This document shows positions 1 through 6,473 of a stretch of DNA of 64,000 nt, piece after piece. The stretch comes from Burkholderia lata (lineage in GTDB: Bacteria > Pseudomonadota > Gammaproteobacteria > Burkholderiales > Burkholderiaceae). The notes below the pieces were generated by a model. It was not told the origin of the DNA. It searched no databases and was given only the letters and a program-made list of their open reading frames with translations. How positions within the stretch are numbered: position 1 is the stretch's first letter; each line of letters starts with the position of its first letter. The stretch covers positions 2,604,001 through 2,668,000 of the forward strand of contig NC_007511.1 in the NCBI RefSeq assembly GCF_000012945.1, read 5' to 3'. The position numbers and the translations under genes were made by a program.

Positions 1-232
1 AGCCAGGCCGGGGCTGCGATTGGCGGCGCCGTCGCGACACATCGCGTCGCGGGGCGGCCAGGTTGCACATTATGGTTATCCGGTGTTGTGCATGCCGGTG
101 CAGCACCGCACTTTCACGGTGCCGCCATTCCCGGCAATGACGCACAAATCACGGTCTCACTCCAATGTGGGAATTTTTGTGCACGAAGCATACCATCCTC
201 AGGGTTTATCTCAATATGACAATGACTTAATG

Positions 233-277
233 TTACGCACTGAAACAACCTGCCATGGGTGCGTAATGTATTTACGC
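233..277. other. Three mutually exclusive inverted-repeat arms
   Basis: Arm A is TTACGCAC (233-240), arm B is GTGCGTAA (259-266) and arm C is TTACGC (272-277). B can pair with A (8 bp, 18-nt loop) or with C (GCGTAA/TTACGC, 6 bp, 5-nt loop), but not with both. The B:C hairpin is followed by TTGAATTTTTTT, which resembles a weak intrinsic terminator on the plus strand. The geometry is that of a terminator/antiterminator switch, but it could equally be operator dyads. No downstream plus-strand gene is near, so function is unknown. Confidence 0.35.
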
Positions 278-279
278 TT

Positions 280-343
280 GAATTTTTTTGCGAGATCTTT
301 ATGCCCGTCGCTGCAAAGGCCCGTCTGGCGGGGCTTCGCAGCG
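280..343. ncRNA. Candidate structured RNA or intergenic element, copy A
   Basis: GAATTTTTTT (280-289) is followed by a double stem. The outer stem is CGCTGC (309-314) with GCAGCG (338-343). The inner stem pairs AAGGCCCG with CGGGGCTT, with one mismatch. The 20 bases at 320-339 match 8484-8503 at 18 positions, and that second copy is also preceded by GAATTTTTTT and also folds into nested stems. Two related structures in separate AT-richer intergenic regions suggest a repeated small RNA or leader family. I recall multi-copy intergenic sRNA families in Burkholderia but cannot assign this to one. The strand is undecided. Confidence 0.35.
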
Positions 344-714
344 TATGAAGAATACCTTTTTATGGGCATTTTCGGGCCGCTCCGACCCTTGCCGGCAACA
401 ATCCCGCGCATTGCTTCCGGACATCGGTAAATCAGGGAAAAAAGCGTAACAAGATATTCACGAATCGGTAAATCATTCAAATTCCGCCGATTTTAATTAT
501 CTCCGTGCACAATCTTTTTATTGTTTCTCTGCGAGTGATGAAAGCCCGGTGACGCGCGATGCACATCTTTCGCCACGCGCAAACTCGTGACGTCTGTTAC
601 ATCTTCGCGGCGGCAGGCGAGCGATCGCGCCGTATCGGAAGCGGAAATCCCGTTTCGGGTCGGAACGAAAAAAGAAACCGGTGGGCAGGTGGTGCCGAAC
701 GTACAGCGGACGCG

Positions 715-1296
715 TCAGCGCAGATCGCCGGCCAGCGAGGCGGTCACGTCCGCGTCCACGCGCTGCGCCGGCATCGTGTAGGCCGGGTGATCGCAGCCGA
801 TCGACAGCGCCGCCCCGCCCTTGAGCGCCGCCCGCATCGGCGCACCGAGCTCAAAGCGCACGAAGTGCACGGCCGATGTCTTCTCGGCGTTGTCGCGGTC
901 GAGATCCTCGTCGGCGATCGCGTAGACGTTCGCATGCCCGTCGACCTGCAGGTACACGCGATCCTCGACACCGATCAGCCGCGCGAGCGCCGCGCGCCGT
1001 TCGATCTCGTGCTCGTACTCGATCTGCATCGTCGCCTTCAGGTTCGTGCCGTCGGGCACGAGCGGCAGATACGCCTCCAGCTCGCCCTCGATGCCGGCCT
1101 GGTCGAAGATCTTCTCGATGTGCAGCATCTCCTGGATCTGATAGCGAATCGTCGTCTCGTCCTCGAACAGGAAGCGCAGGTGATTGCCGAGCGCCACCGC
1201 GCGGCGGCGCTTGTACGCGACGAGCCGCGCGTGTTCGGCCTTGCGGATCTTCGCGTACGCTTCGAGCGTCAGCAGGGAGTCGCGGGTCAACGTCAT
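715..1296 (-). CDS. DUF3501 family protein
   Basis: A 193-residue protein that matches the DUF3501 family in overall look: an N-terminal segment with YAKIRKAEHA, the sequence RFLFEDETTIRYQIQEMLHIEK near residue 50 (acidic and aromatic), and an ending rich in Ala and Asp. The ATG at 1296 was chosen over the longer frame because conserved sequence begins there. It is the last gene of a three-gene minus-strand operon after rubrerythrin and a CCG-domain Fe-S protein, a trio that recurs in proteobacteria. The 31-bp gap to the upstream gene supports co-transcription. The biochemical role is unknown; association with a diiron peroxide-handling protein suggests oxidative stress or redox repair. No signal peptide or membrane segment is visible. 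Confidence 0.8.
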   Translation of the reverse strand: MTLTRDSLLTLEAYAKIRKAEHARLVAYKRRRAVALGNHLRFLFEDETTIRYQIQEMLHIEKIFDQAGIEGELEAYLPLVPDGTNLKATMQIEYEHEIERRAALARLIGVEDRVYLQVDGHANVYAIADEDLDRDNAEKTSAVHFVRFELGAPMRAALKGGAALSIGCDHPAYTMPAQRVDADVTASLAGDLR

Positions 1297-1327
1297 GGGA
1301 GGTCCTCGTGGGTCGGCTGGCCGTGGC

Positions 1328-2665
1328 TCAGATGCCGTATGCGCGGCGCAGCAGCGTGAGCGGATGCGCGAGCGGCGCGGACGGCAGCCCCTTGTCCTCG
1401 ATGCCCTGCACGATGTGATGGCCGGCCAGCGCGCAGTCCGACGACACGAAATCCGGCTGCGGCTCGGCCATCGCCTTGAATACGGGGCCGCCGATCCGCA
1501 TCGCGTCCGCATGAAATTCCTTCTTCACGCCGAACGTGCCCGCATGGCCCGAACAGCGCTCGACGACATTCACGCGCGTATCGGGCACGAGCGACAGCGC
1601 GTCGGCCGTCTTGCGGCCAATGTTCTGCACGCGCGCATGGCACGGCACGTGATACGACACGGTGCCGAGGCCCGTCTTGAAATCGGTCTTCAGCAGTCCG
1701 TCGCGATGCCGCGCGATCACGTATTCGAACGGATCCCAGAATGCTTCGGCCACCGCACGCACCGCTTCGTCGCCGGGGAACATCAGCGGCAGCTCGCTCT
1801 TGTACATCAGCACGCAGCTCGGGATCGCGCCGATCAGCGCATAGCCTTCGCGCGCATAGCGTTCGAGCACGGGCAGGTTCACGTCCTTCTTCGCGGCCAC
1901 GCCGGCGAGATTGCCCTGCTCGAGCAGCGGCATCCCGCAGCAGGCTTCGCGCGTGACGAGCTCGTACGGGATGTCGTTGTGCGCGAGGATCGCGAGCAGG
2001 TCGTGGCCGATGCCGGGTTCGTTGAAATTCACGTAGCAGGTTGCGTAGATCGCGACCTTGCCGGGCGTGCGTTCGCCGTCGCGCACCGGCAAGCCGTCCG
2101 AGGGCTTCGCCGTGCGCCGGAACTTGCGCGGCGCGAATTCCGGCAGCCATGCGTTGCGGTCGACGCCGAGCGTCGCCTCGAGCGCATGGCGCGCGGGCGG
2201 CGTGCGGTTCACCGCGTTCACCGCCTGCGTGACGATCGGGATGCCGGCGAAGTGACCGAGCGCGTCGGTGTTCGACAGCACCTTGTCGCGCAGCGTCGCC
2301 TCGCCGCGCTTGTAGCGCGCGGCCTTGCCGCGCAGCATCAGGTGCGGGAAGTCGACGTTCCATGCATGCGGCGGCACGTACGGGCATTTCGTCATGTAGC
2401 AGAGGTCGCACAGGTAGCACTGGTCGACGACCTTGCCGAACGCTTCCTTCGGCACCTCCTCGATATCGCCCATCGGCGTGTCGTCGACCAGATCGAACAG
2501 CGTCGGAAACGCGCCGCACAACGACACGCAGCGCCGGCACCCGGCGCAGATGTCGAACACGCGCGTCATTTCCGCATCGATCGCGGCTTGGTCGTAGAAC
2601 GCATCGGACTGCCAGTCGAGCGGATGCCGGGTCGGGGCTTCGAGACTGCCTTCCTTGTGGGGCAT
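1328..2665 (-). CDS. CCG-domain (Fe-S) oxidoreductase, GlpC/heterodisulfide reductase-like
   Basis: A 445-residue soluble redox protein. The N-terminal part has two cysteine clusters of 4Fe-4S type, CAGCRRCVSLC and CYLCDLCYMTKCP. Two cysteine-rich CCG units follow, one with ACCGMPLLEQGN and one with CHARVQNIG...CSGHAG, as in GlpC, LutA and HdrB. It probably shuttles electrons; the partner is not identified. I chose ATG 2665 because a GGAG lies about 8 bases before it. An in-frame ATG at 2677 would add four residues. It sits between rubrerythrin and the DUF3501 gene. In this genomic setting it may be the electron donor that reduces the rubrerythrin diiron site, which lacks its own rubredoxin domain; that is inference. 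Confidence 0.85.
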   Translation of the reverse strand: MPHKEGSLEAPTRHPLDWQSDAFYDQAAIDAEMTRVFDICAGCRRCVSLCGAFPTLFDLVDDTPMGDIEEVPKEAFGKVVDQCYLCDLCYMTKCPYVPPHAWNVDFPHLMLRGKAARYKRGEATLRDKVLSNTDALGHFAGIPIVTQAVNAVNRTPPARHALEATLGVDRNAWLPEFAPRKFRRTAKPSDGLPVRDGERTPGKVAIYATCYVNFNEPGIGHDLLAILAHNDIPYELVTREACCGMPLLEQGNLAGVAAKKDVNLPVLERYAREGYALIGAIPSCVLMYKSELPLMFPGDEAVRAVAEAFWDPFEYVIARHRDGLLKTDFKTGLGTVSYHVPCHARVQNIGRKTADALSLVPDTRVNVVERCSGHAGTFGVKKEFHADAMRIGGPVFKAMAEPQPDFVSSDCALAGHHIVQGIEDKGLPSAPLAHPLTLLRRAYGI

Positions 2666-2788
2666 GGGGCGCTCCATCGAGCGTGGCGCGCATGCGCGCC
2701 AGCGCCGCCCGCGCGATGCGGGCAGCGATGAACGAACAGCCGGCCGCTTGCCGGTCGCACGGCCTGCCGTGCGGCCCGCGGCGGCCCG

Positions 2789-3211
2789 TCAGTCGACGAG
2801 ACTGTCCAGCGCCTTCGTATAGCGGTTTGCGTGGCTGCGTTCAGCCTTCGCGAGCGTCTCGAACCAGTTCGCGATTTCGTCGAAGCCCTCGTCGCGCGCC
2901 GCCTTCGCCATGCCCGGATACATGTCGGTGTATTCGTGCGTTTCGCCGGCGATCGCCGATTCGAGATTCTGCCGCGATGAACCGAACGGCAAGCCCGTTG
3001 CCGGATCGCCGACGGCTTCCAGGTATTCGAGATGGCCATGCGCATGGCCGGTTTCGCCTTCGGCGGTCGAGCGGAACAGCGCGGCGACGTCGTTCTGGCC
3101 TTCGACGTCAGCCTTCGAAGCGAAATACAGATAACGCCGGTTCGCCTGCGATTCGCCCGCGAATGCGGCCTTCAGGTTCTCTTCGGTTTTGCTGCCCTTG
3201 AGTTGAGCCAT
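2789..3211 (-). CDS. Rubrerythrin-type diiron protein without rubredoxin domain
   Basis: A 140-residue ferritin-like four-helix protein. Candidate diiron ligands are E20, E53 with H56 (ExxH), E90/E93 and E124 with H127 (ExxH). Classical rubrerythrin is about 190 residues because a C-terminal rubredoxin domain with a Cys4 iron site supplies electrons; here the protein stops after the helical bundle, so an external donor is needed, plausibly the Fe-S protein encoded next. The expected role is peroxide reduction in the cytoplasm. The start is supported by GGAGGCGCAA directly before ATG. It is first in the operon; its 435-bp upstream gap contains a strong hairpin (3274-3303) and the heptamer array (3407-3623). 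Confidence 0.9.
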   Translation of the reverse strand: MAQLKGSKTEENLKAAFAGESQANRRYLYFASKADVEGQNDVAALFRSTAEGETGHAHGHLEYLEAVGDPATGLPFGSSRQNLESAIAGETHEYTDMYPGMAKAARDEGFDEIANWFETLAKAERSHANRYTKALDSLVD

Positions 3212-3273
3212 TTGCGCCTCCGTTCGAGTCGGCGCGGCCGCGTGCGAAGCCGGGCCGATCAGGTATGTGGGGA

Positions 3274-3303
3274 ACGATGCGTGCGCCGGGGCGCGCGCAT
3301 CGT
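3274..3303 (-). promoter_or_regulatory. Long dyad/hairpin in rubrerythrin leader
   Basis: ACGATGCG and CGCATCGT enclose a second inverted pair GCGC/GCGC with a CGGG loop, giving a nearly perfect 30-base dyad with one opposed T/G pair. It lies 63 bases before the rubrerythrin start and just downstream of a possible promoter, so it could be an RNA hairpin in the 5' leader or an operator. No U-run follows on the minus strand, which argues against a simple terminator. Confidence 0.4.
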
Positions 3304-3310
3304 GCTCTTC

Positions 3311-3340
3311 AATCTAGGCGCTCGCGTTCGCATCCCCCAA
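3311..3340 (-). promoter_or_regulatory. Possible sigma70-type promoter of the rubrerythrin operon
   Basis: On the minus strand TTGGGG (3340-3335) and TAGATT (3316-3311) are 18 bases apart, a plausible but non-consensus -35/-10 pair. It lies between the heptamer array and the leader dyad and would start transcription roughly 95 bases before the rubrerythrin ATG. This is a by-eye match only. Confidence 0.25.
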
Positions 3341-3406
3341 TAGGCTTTTTCAATCCGGGCGATAGTGCTTGGCGGGAGGTGGGGCGCTGGGCGCGGTGGC
3401 GGGCGC

Positions 3407-3623
3407 GGGGCTTGGGGCTTGGGGCTTGGGGCTTGGGGCTTGGGGCTTGGTGCTCGGTGCGCGGTGCGCGGTGCGCGGTGCGCGGTGCGCGGTGCGCGGT
3501 GCGCGGTGCGCGGTGCGCGGTGCTCGGTGCTCGGTGCTCGGTGCTCGGTGCTCGGTGCTCGGTGCGCGGTGCTCGGTGCGCGGTGCTCGGTGCGCGGTGC
3601 TCAGCGCTCGGTGCTCGGTGCGC
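3407..3623. repeat. 31-unit heptanucleotide tandem array
   Basis: 217 bases made of exactly 31 seven-base units in phase: six GGGGCTT (3407-3448), one GGTGCTC, nine GGTGCGC (3456-3518), six GGTGCTC (3519-3560), three alternating GGTGCGC/GGTGCTC pairs (3561-3602), one AGCGCTC, then GGTGCTC and GGTGCGC. The blockwise layout of three unit types shows expansion by successive local duplication, as in minisatellites prone to slippage. It starts 23 bases past the ECF sigma stop codon and lies 190-410 bases upstream of the rubrerythrin start. Open frames read through it (for example at 3265-3645 plus and 3309-3650 minus), but they encode only monotonous repeats and are not credible genes. Confidence 0.97.
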
Positions 3624-3646
3624 TGCGTTCACGCGTGCCGCGTAGG

Positions 3647-4915
3647 TCACGCGTCCGTCGCACGCCTGAGCAGCAATTCGCGTTCGCGCTCGTTGCGCGT
3701 CAGTTCCGCCGCGCGGCGGAATTCGGCCTTCGCCTCGTCGGCGCGGCCCAGCTTCGCCAGCAGGTCGCCGCGCACGCTCGGCAGCCAGTGATAGCGCGCG
3801 AGCGCGGGATCGTCGCGCAGCGCGTCGACGAGTTCGAGCGCCGCGGCAGGCCCGAACGCCATCCCGACGGCCACCGCGCGATTCAGCTCGACGACGGGCG
3901 ACGGCGCGACTTCGGCAAGCGCGTCATACAGCGCGACGATTTGCGCCCAGTCCGTATCCGACGCCTGCCGCGCGCGCGCATGGCAGGCTGCCAGCGCGGC
4001 CTGCAACGCATACCGCCCGCGGACGCCGCCGAGCTTCGTCGCGCGTTCGAGCGCAGCAAGGCCGCGCCGGATCAGCAGCGGATCCCAGCGGCTGCGATCC
4101 TGGTCGAGCAGCAGCACGGGCCGGCCCTGCGCGTCGGTGCGCGCATGCATGCGTGACGCCTGCAGCTCCATCAGCGCGACGAGCCCGAGCACCTCGCTCT
4201 CGTCCGGCGCCAGCCCGGCCAGCACGCGGCCGAGCCGCAACGCCTCGTCGCACAGCGCCGGGCGCGTCCAGTCGTCGCCCGAGGTCGCCGCATGGCCTTC
4301 GTTGAACACGAGATAAATCACTTCGAGCACCGACGCGAGCCGCGCCGGCCGCGCATCGGCAGCCGGCACCTCGAACGGCACGTGCGCCGCCGCGAGCGTG
4401 CGCTTCGCGCGCACGATCCGCTGCGCGATCGTCGGCTCGGGCGTCAGGAACGCGCGCGCGATCTCGTCCGTCGTCAGCCCGCCGAGCAGCCGCAGCGTCA
4501 GCGCGACGCGCGCATCGGTCGACAGCACCGGGTGGCACGACGTGAAGATCAGCCGCAGAAGATCGTCGCCGATGTCGTCCTCGCTCGCGTCGGCAAGCGC
4601 CTCCGCGATGTCGGGGACGACATGCGCTTCGAGCGCGTCCATCTCGTGGCCGAGCTGGTCGCGCTTCGCCGCGTGGAGCGACTCCTGCCGGACACGATCG
4701 AGTGCGCGACGCTTCACGGCCGTCATCAGCCATGCGGCCGGGTTGTCGGGCACGCCGTCGACGGGCCAGTGCTCGAGCGCCGCGACGAGCGTGTCCTGCG
4801 CCAGTTCCTCGGCCACGCCGACGTCGCGTACCACGCGCGCGGCGCGCGCGATGATCTTGGGCGCCTCGATCCGCCAGACCGCTTCGATCGCACGGTGAGT
4901 CGCCTCACGCGTCAC
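3647..4915 (-). CDS. ECF-type RNA polymerase sigma factor with C-terminal TPR-like extension (ECF42-like)
   Basis: A 422-residue sigma factor. Region 2 covers roughly residues 15-80 (EELAQDTLVAALEHWP) and region 4 roughly 120-190 (LTLRLLGGLTTDEIARAFLTPEPTIAQRIVRAK). A helical extension of about 200 residues follows, typical of ECF42 members, whose extension resembles TPR repeats and takes the place of an anti-sigma factor. No anti-sigma gene is adjacent. The start is GTG at 4915: the last four bases of the upstream VOC gene overlap it (GTGA), pointing to translational coupling. Upstream partners are a VOC protein and two DGPF proteins, the usual companions and likely targets of ECF42 factors. 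The 3' flank runs straight into the heptamer array. Confidence 0.88.
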   Translation of the reverse strand: MTREATHRAIEAVWRIEAPKIIARAARVVRDVGVAEELAQDTLVAALEHWPVDGVPDNPAAWLMTAVKRRALDRVRQESLHAAKRDQLGHEMDALEAHVVPDIAEALADASEDDIGDDLLRLIFTSCHPVLSTDARVALTLRLLGGLTTDEIARAFLTPEPTIAQRIVRAKRTLAAAHVPFEVPAADARPARLASVLEVIYLVFNEGHAATSGDDWTRPALCDEALRLGRVLAGLAPDESEVLGLVALMELQASRMHARTDAQGRPVLLLDQDRSRWDPLLIRRGLAALERATKLGGVRGRYALQAALAACHARARQASDTDWAQIVALYDALAEVAPSPVVELNRAVAVGMAFGPAAALELVDALRDDPALARYHWLPSVRGDLLAKLGRADEAKAEFRRAAELTRNERERELLLRRATDA

Positions 4916-5328
4916 GACGCCTGCCCCTCGGCGGACGCGTCCAGCGGCATGGCCATCAGTTCCCATGCATGGCCGTCCGGATCGTCGAACCCGTGGCCGT
5001 ACATGTTCGGGTACTCGCGCGGCGCTTGCGGCGCGGAGCCGCCAGCCGCCAGCGCCTTGGCGACGATGCCGTCGACCTCGGCGCGGCTTTCGCACGACAG
5101 GCACGACAGGACCTGCACCTGCGTTGCCGGATCGATGATGGTTTTGCCGGTGAACGTCTGGAAAAACGGCCGTACGAGCAGCATCGCGAAGATCGTGTCG
5201 CTGATCTTGATGCAGGCGGCCTGGTCGTTGGTATAGGCCGGCACGACTTCGAAGCCGAGCGCCTGGTAGAACGCCTTCGAGCGCGGCAGGTCGGCCACGG
5301 GCAGGTTGATGAAGACCATCTTGTGCAT
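4912..5328 (-). CDS. VOC family (glyoxalase/bleomycin-resistance-like) protein
   Basis: A 138-residue protein with the two-module VOC fold: an N-terminal strand-helix MVFINLPVADLPRSKAFYQALGF, and a C-terminal metal-site-like segment YGHGFDDPDGHAWELM. VOC proteins bind metals and small electrophiles or drugs; the substrate cannot be read from sequence. The ATG at 5328 was chosen because GGGAGC lies 8 bases before it; a longer frame reaches 5370 without such a site. Its TGA overlaps the GTG of the sigma gene, and 42 bases separate it from the DGPF gene upstream, so the three probably form one transcript. Confidence 0.85.
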   Translation of the reverse strand: MHKMVFINLPVADLPRSKAFYQALGFEVVPAYTNDQAACIKISDTIFAMLLVRPFFQTFTGKTIIDPATQVQVLSCLSCESRAEVDGIVAKALAAGGSAPQAPREYPNMYGHGFDDPDGHAWELMAMPLDASAEGQAS

Positions 5329-5370
5329 GTCGGGTGCTCCCAGTGAGGTTGGATTCAGGTGGGCAATCAA

Positions 5371-5790
5371 TCAGGCGCTGGTGCGGCCGACGTGGAGTTC
5401 GCGAAACCGCTCGACCGCGTCGCTCGGCGTGAGGTCGTCGAGCTCGAACAGCGGCCGCACCTCGATCTCGCAATCCATCTCGGCGCCGAACGGCGCGGGA
5501 AACCGGCGCGTCCATTCGAGTGCTTCGTCGCGCGAACGCACCTGGATCAGCGTATAGCCGGCAATCAGTTCCTTCGTTTCGGCGAACGGGCCGTCGACCA
5601 CGGTGCCCTTGCCGCCCGAGTAGCGCACGCGCCAGCCGTTCGCGCTCGGGCGCAGCCCGTTCGCGTCGAGCAGCACGCCGGCCTTGGCCAGTTCCTCGTG
5701 ATAGACGGTCATGGCCTCGACCAGCCGGTTGTCCGGCAATGCGTCGGACTCGCTGACGGCGTTCGCCCGGATCATGATCATGAATCGCAT
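5371..5790 (-). CDS. DGPF-motif YciI-family protein
   Basis: 139 residues with the DGPF signature in context (VVDGPFAETKELIAGY) near residues 65-80 and an N-terminal MRFMIMIRAN strand. Members are small ferredoxin-like-fold proteins of the YciI/DGPF group with no settled enzymatic role. They are habitually encoded next to ECF42 sigma factors. This gene leads into the VOC and sigma genes on the same strand. The last 25 residues diverge from the shorter homologue at 5916-6269, which shares DGPFAE.KE and the same N-terminal strand, so the two are probably old paralogues. Confidence 0.85.
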   Translation of the reverse strand: MRFMIMIRANAVSESDALPDNRLVEAMTVYHEELAKAGVLLDANGLRPSANGWRVRYSGGKGTVVDGPFAETKELIAGYTLIQVRSRDEALEWTRRFPAPFGAEMDCEIEVRPLFELDDLTPSDAVERFRELHVGRTSA

Positions 5791-5915
5791 CGTTCACTCC
5801 TTGTCGTCGGTGGAAAGCAGCGCCCGTTCATCGGCGCCTTATCCGGACGACGGCCGGAAGACAGCCGGATCGACATATTCCGCGACATATCAGGGTAAAT
5901 ACCTAGTCTCAGCCT

Positions 5916-6269
5916 TCACAGAAAGCACGGGCCGACCGCGCGCACCTCGACCGTGCACCACTGCGCGGCCGGGCACTGGCGCGCGATCTCGATCGCTTCC
6001 TCGCGCGTGTCGACGTCGACGATGAAGAAGCCGCCGACCATCTCCTTCGCCTCCGCGAACGGGCCGTCGAGCAGGCGCGTCTCGCCGTCGCGCACCTGCA
6101 CGCGCGTACCGCGCTCGGAGCGCTCCAGCGACTCGACGCCGCGCAGCACGCCGCGCGCCTTCAGCGTCTCGGCGAAATCGACCATCCGTGCGTACAACGC
6201 CTGACCTTCGTCGAGCGTGCGTTCGGCGCGCTGGTCGGTCGGCTCGACAATCAACAGCATGTAAGACAT
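5916..6269 (-). CDS. DGPF-motif YciI-family protein
   Basis: 117 residues beginning MSYMLLIVEPTDQRAERT and carrying LLDGPFAEAKEMVGGFFIVDVD, the DGPF signature, and an ending CTVEVRAVGPCFL. The start at 6269 has AGGAGA seven bases upstream; the open frame continues to 6383 but without a ribosome site or family similarity. It lies 125 bases upstream of the second DGPF gene on the same strand. It may head the same sigma-factor operon or have its own promoter-proximal copy role. Function unknown; no catalytic residues can be named. Confidence 0.85.
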   Translation of the reverse strand: MSYMLLIVEPTDQRAERTLDEGQALYARMVDFAETLKARGVLRGVESLERSERGTRVQVRDGETRLLDGPFAEAKEMVGGFFIVDVDTREEAIEIARQCPAAQWCTVEVRAVGPCFL

Positions 6270-6473
6270 GGACTTCTCCTGTGGGAACGGGGCGCGGCGG
6301 CGTTCGCTGCGCGATCGGGATGCGCCGGCCGAGGCAAAAGCGTAGCAGCCGCCGTGCGCGTTGCATCGTCGGCCAATCGGCAACTGGCCGGACGGCCAAT
6401 TCGGCCGCTTCCTGACATTTTGCCGTCAAGATGCTTTCCCGAACCGTCGGATTGTCTTCCTGTGGACCGCCCC

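Larger units (their letters stand above)
1..714. other. Gene-free AT-richer stretch
   Basis: No convincing gene lies here. An open frame covers 20-430, but its composition (Phe, His, Cys and Tyr rich, with no recognisable domain) is unlike real genes of this GC-rich genome. About 150-550 is visibly AT-rich, as expected for a control region. It contains three mutually complementary arms (233-277), a run of seven T (283-289) and a two-storey stem-loop (309-343), described separately. The neighbouring gene to the left lies outside the window, so I cannot say which gene this region serves. Confidence 0.6.

Noticed and set aside
20..430. 136-residue open frame in the left gap
   Set aside because: Composition unlike real genes here, in an AT-rich stretch with hairpins; no ribosome site or domain.
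3407..3623. Heptamer array as a CRISPR
   Set aside because: Units are seven bases with no spacers; not a CRISPR architecture.
3265..3791. Open frames through the heptamer array on both strands
   Set aside because: They encode only repeats of a few residues made by the seven-base units; no start signal.
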